A stretch of 64,000 bases of DNA from positions 12,790,292 through 12,854,291 of the forward strand of contig NC_089313.1 in NCBI RefSeq assembly GCF_036669915.1, written 5' to 3'. Below are positions 63,029 through 64,000 of the stretch, piece by piece. Made by a program: the position numbers and the translations under genes. Position 1 is the stretch's first letter. Every line of letters begins with the position of its first letter. The notes beneath the pieces were generated by a model that saw only the letters and a list, made by a program, of their open reading frames with translations, ran no database searches and was not told where the DNA came from. The DNA comes from Pocillopora verrucosa. Its lineage: Eukaryota; Cnidaria; Anthozoa; Scleractinia; Pocilloporidae.

Positions 63029-64000
63029 TTACACAAATATCTGAATGCGATTGTTCAAACAATCAGCTACAACTATCCTACCATCACTAAGAATTGCTGT
63101 AGATGTTGGAAACATGAACTCTCCTGGCCCACTCCCTTTTTTTCCAAACTTTGTTACAAACCTACCACTCAGTTCAAATACCTGAACTCTGTGATTGTCT
63201 CTGTCACAGACCATCAGGTGCCCTGCCTTGTTAACTGACAAAAAACCAGGTGAGTTTAACTCCCCGTCCATTTTCCCCTTATTTCCAAATTTGTACAAAA
63301 AGTTGCCATTTATATCAAACACTTTGATACAATGTTCACCAGCGTCTGACACTATTAGATATTTGTCATATTGAATACAGTGACAAGGACAAGTAAAACC
63401 CTCACCTTCACCTTCACCAAGTTTATACAAAAACTGGCCACTGGGAGAAAAGGTTTTTATAACTTTGTTGCCCCAATCGGCAACAATGATATTTTCACTC
63501 CTGTCGACAGATAAACCCAAAGGAGCCCTCAGCTGGTGATCAAGATTTCCTTCACCACCAAACTGGCTCAGGTACTCACCCTGATCATTAAACAATTGAA
63601 CTCGGTGGTTACTACTGTCTACTACTATACTGCGTTTATTTTTATCAAATGCTATCCCAGCAGGCCAATTTAACTCTCCCTGTTTATCACTCTTCCTACC
63701 AAAAGATCTTAAGTAAGTTCCATCACTACTGAATACCTGAACCCTGTGGTTATCAGTATCAGTCACTACAATGTCATCTCGTTCATTCACTGCCACTCCA
63801 TATGGACTGCATTGCATTCCAACGGACGAGCCTTTTTGTCCAAAAGATAACACGTGTCTGAACTGTCTGGGTTTCGGTTTAACAGGAAATGGACTACCAC
63901 GAATGTGTTCTTCATTTATTTTCACTGATACTTGGCATTTTCCTGTATCTTTGAGGAAATATCTGACTTTGTAGCTACCATCTTTCTCATCTTTGAGTCG
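63029..64000 (-). CDS. TRIM-NHL copy D, cut by the window end
   Basis: The frame is open from the stop at 63029 to the window edge and contains the end of the filamin domain ('KVRYFLKDTGKCQVSVKINE') and six NHL blades. The N-terminal domains should lie beyond 64000. It matches copy C closely at the start ('DDIVVTDTDNHRVQVF') but copy A in the second blade entry ('GELNWPAGIAF'), so it looks mosaic. Confidence 0.9.
   Translation of the reverse strand, partial: RLKDEKDGSYKVRYFLKDTGKCQVSVKINEEHIRGSPFPVKPKPRQFRHVLSFGQKGSSVGMQCSPYGVAVNERDDIVVTDTDNHRVQVFSSDGTYLRSFGRKSDKQGELNWPAGIAFDKNKRSIVVDSSNHRVQLFNDQGEYLSQFGGEGNLDHQLRAPLGLSVDRSENIIVADWGNKVIKTFSPSGQFLYKLGEGEGEGFTCPCHCIQYDKYLIVSDAGEHCIKVFDINGNFLYKFGNKGKMDGELNSPGFLSVNKAGHLMVCDRDNHRVQVFELSGRFVTKFGKKGSGPGEFMFPTSTAILSDGRIVVADCLNNRIQIFV

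Noticed and set aside
1..64000. tRNA, rRNA or other structural RNA genes
   Set aside because: I looked for tRNA A/B-box patterns and rRNA-like blocks by eye and found none I could support. A covariance-model scan would be decisive.

Overview
This window looks like nuclear DNA from an anthozoan cnidarian, most likely a stony coral. The evidence is metazoan split genes with GT-AG introns, AT-rich intergenic DNA full of CR1-type LINEs and short inverted-repeat elements, and a tandem TRIM-NHL family of the kind expanded in corals. This is read from gene content only, not from a database match. A 100-N assembly gap lies at 12549-12648.

Left part (1-17140, minus strand). Positions 116-12548 hold about fifteen exons of a giant spectrin-repeat protein (plakin/dystonin-MACF1 or nesprin type). 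Most exons encode one roughly 110-residue repeat and both flanking introns are phase 0. Exons from 116 to 6233 are clean, but from about 6.6 kb up to the gap nearly every exon has single-base insertions or deletions, often in A-runs. Past the gap, 12867-17140 holds seven exons of mitochondrial proline dehydrogenase, with an EF-hand insert. Its catalytic barrel is absent from the window, so both genes are broken at the gap.

Middle (17.1-32 kb). This is mostly non-coding. It contains a nearly complete CR1-type LINE (18.4-21.86 kb) with a degenerate 2A-like motif and one frameshift. It also contains a two-exon gene (24985-25732) whose C-terminal half matches the coiled-coil block of vertebrate CIPC (CLOCK-interacting pacemaker), with a cluster of CACGTG E-boxes 1-1.8 kb upstream. 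A minisatellite built on the palindrome GGCGATCGCC lies at 28.6 kb.

Right part (32-64 kb). This is a segmental-duplication array. Its unit combines a SOUL/HEBP2-like heme-binding gene or decayed copies of it on the plus strand, two conserved linker ORF blocks, and an intronless TRIM-NHL gene (RING, two B-boxes, coiled coil, filamin, six NHL blades) on the minus strand. There are four TRIM copies: two complete (40779-43037 and 57405-59663), one RING-less chimera (54218-55564) and one cut by the window end (63029-64000). The differences between copies concentrate in the loop residues of the NHL blades, which form the ligand face of this fold. Comparing units exposes empty sites for several insertions: a Harbinger-like MITE with a TTA duplication, a LINE tail with a TTAACAA duplication, and a 4.85-kb element with CRCTGTAAAA ends and TA duplication that carries a spliced SAM-domain gene. 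Between the first and second units (47.5-50.1 kb, minus) lie four exons of a ULK1/2-like autophagy kinase, two of them frameshifted, with a deleted CR1 element in one intron.
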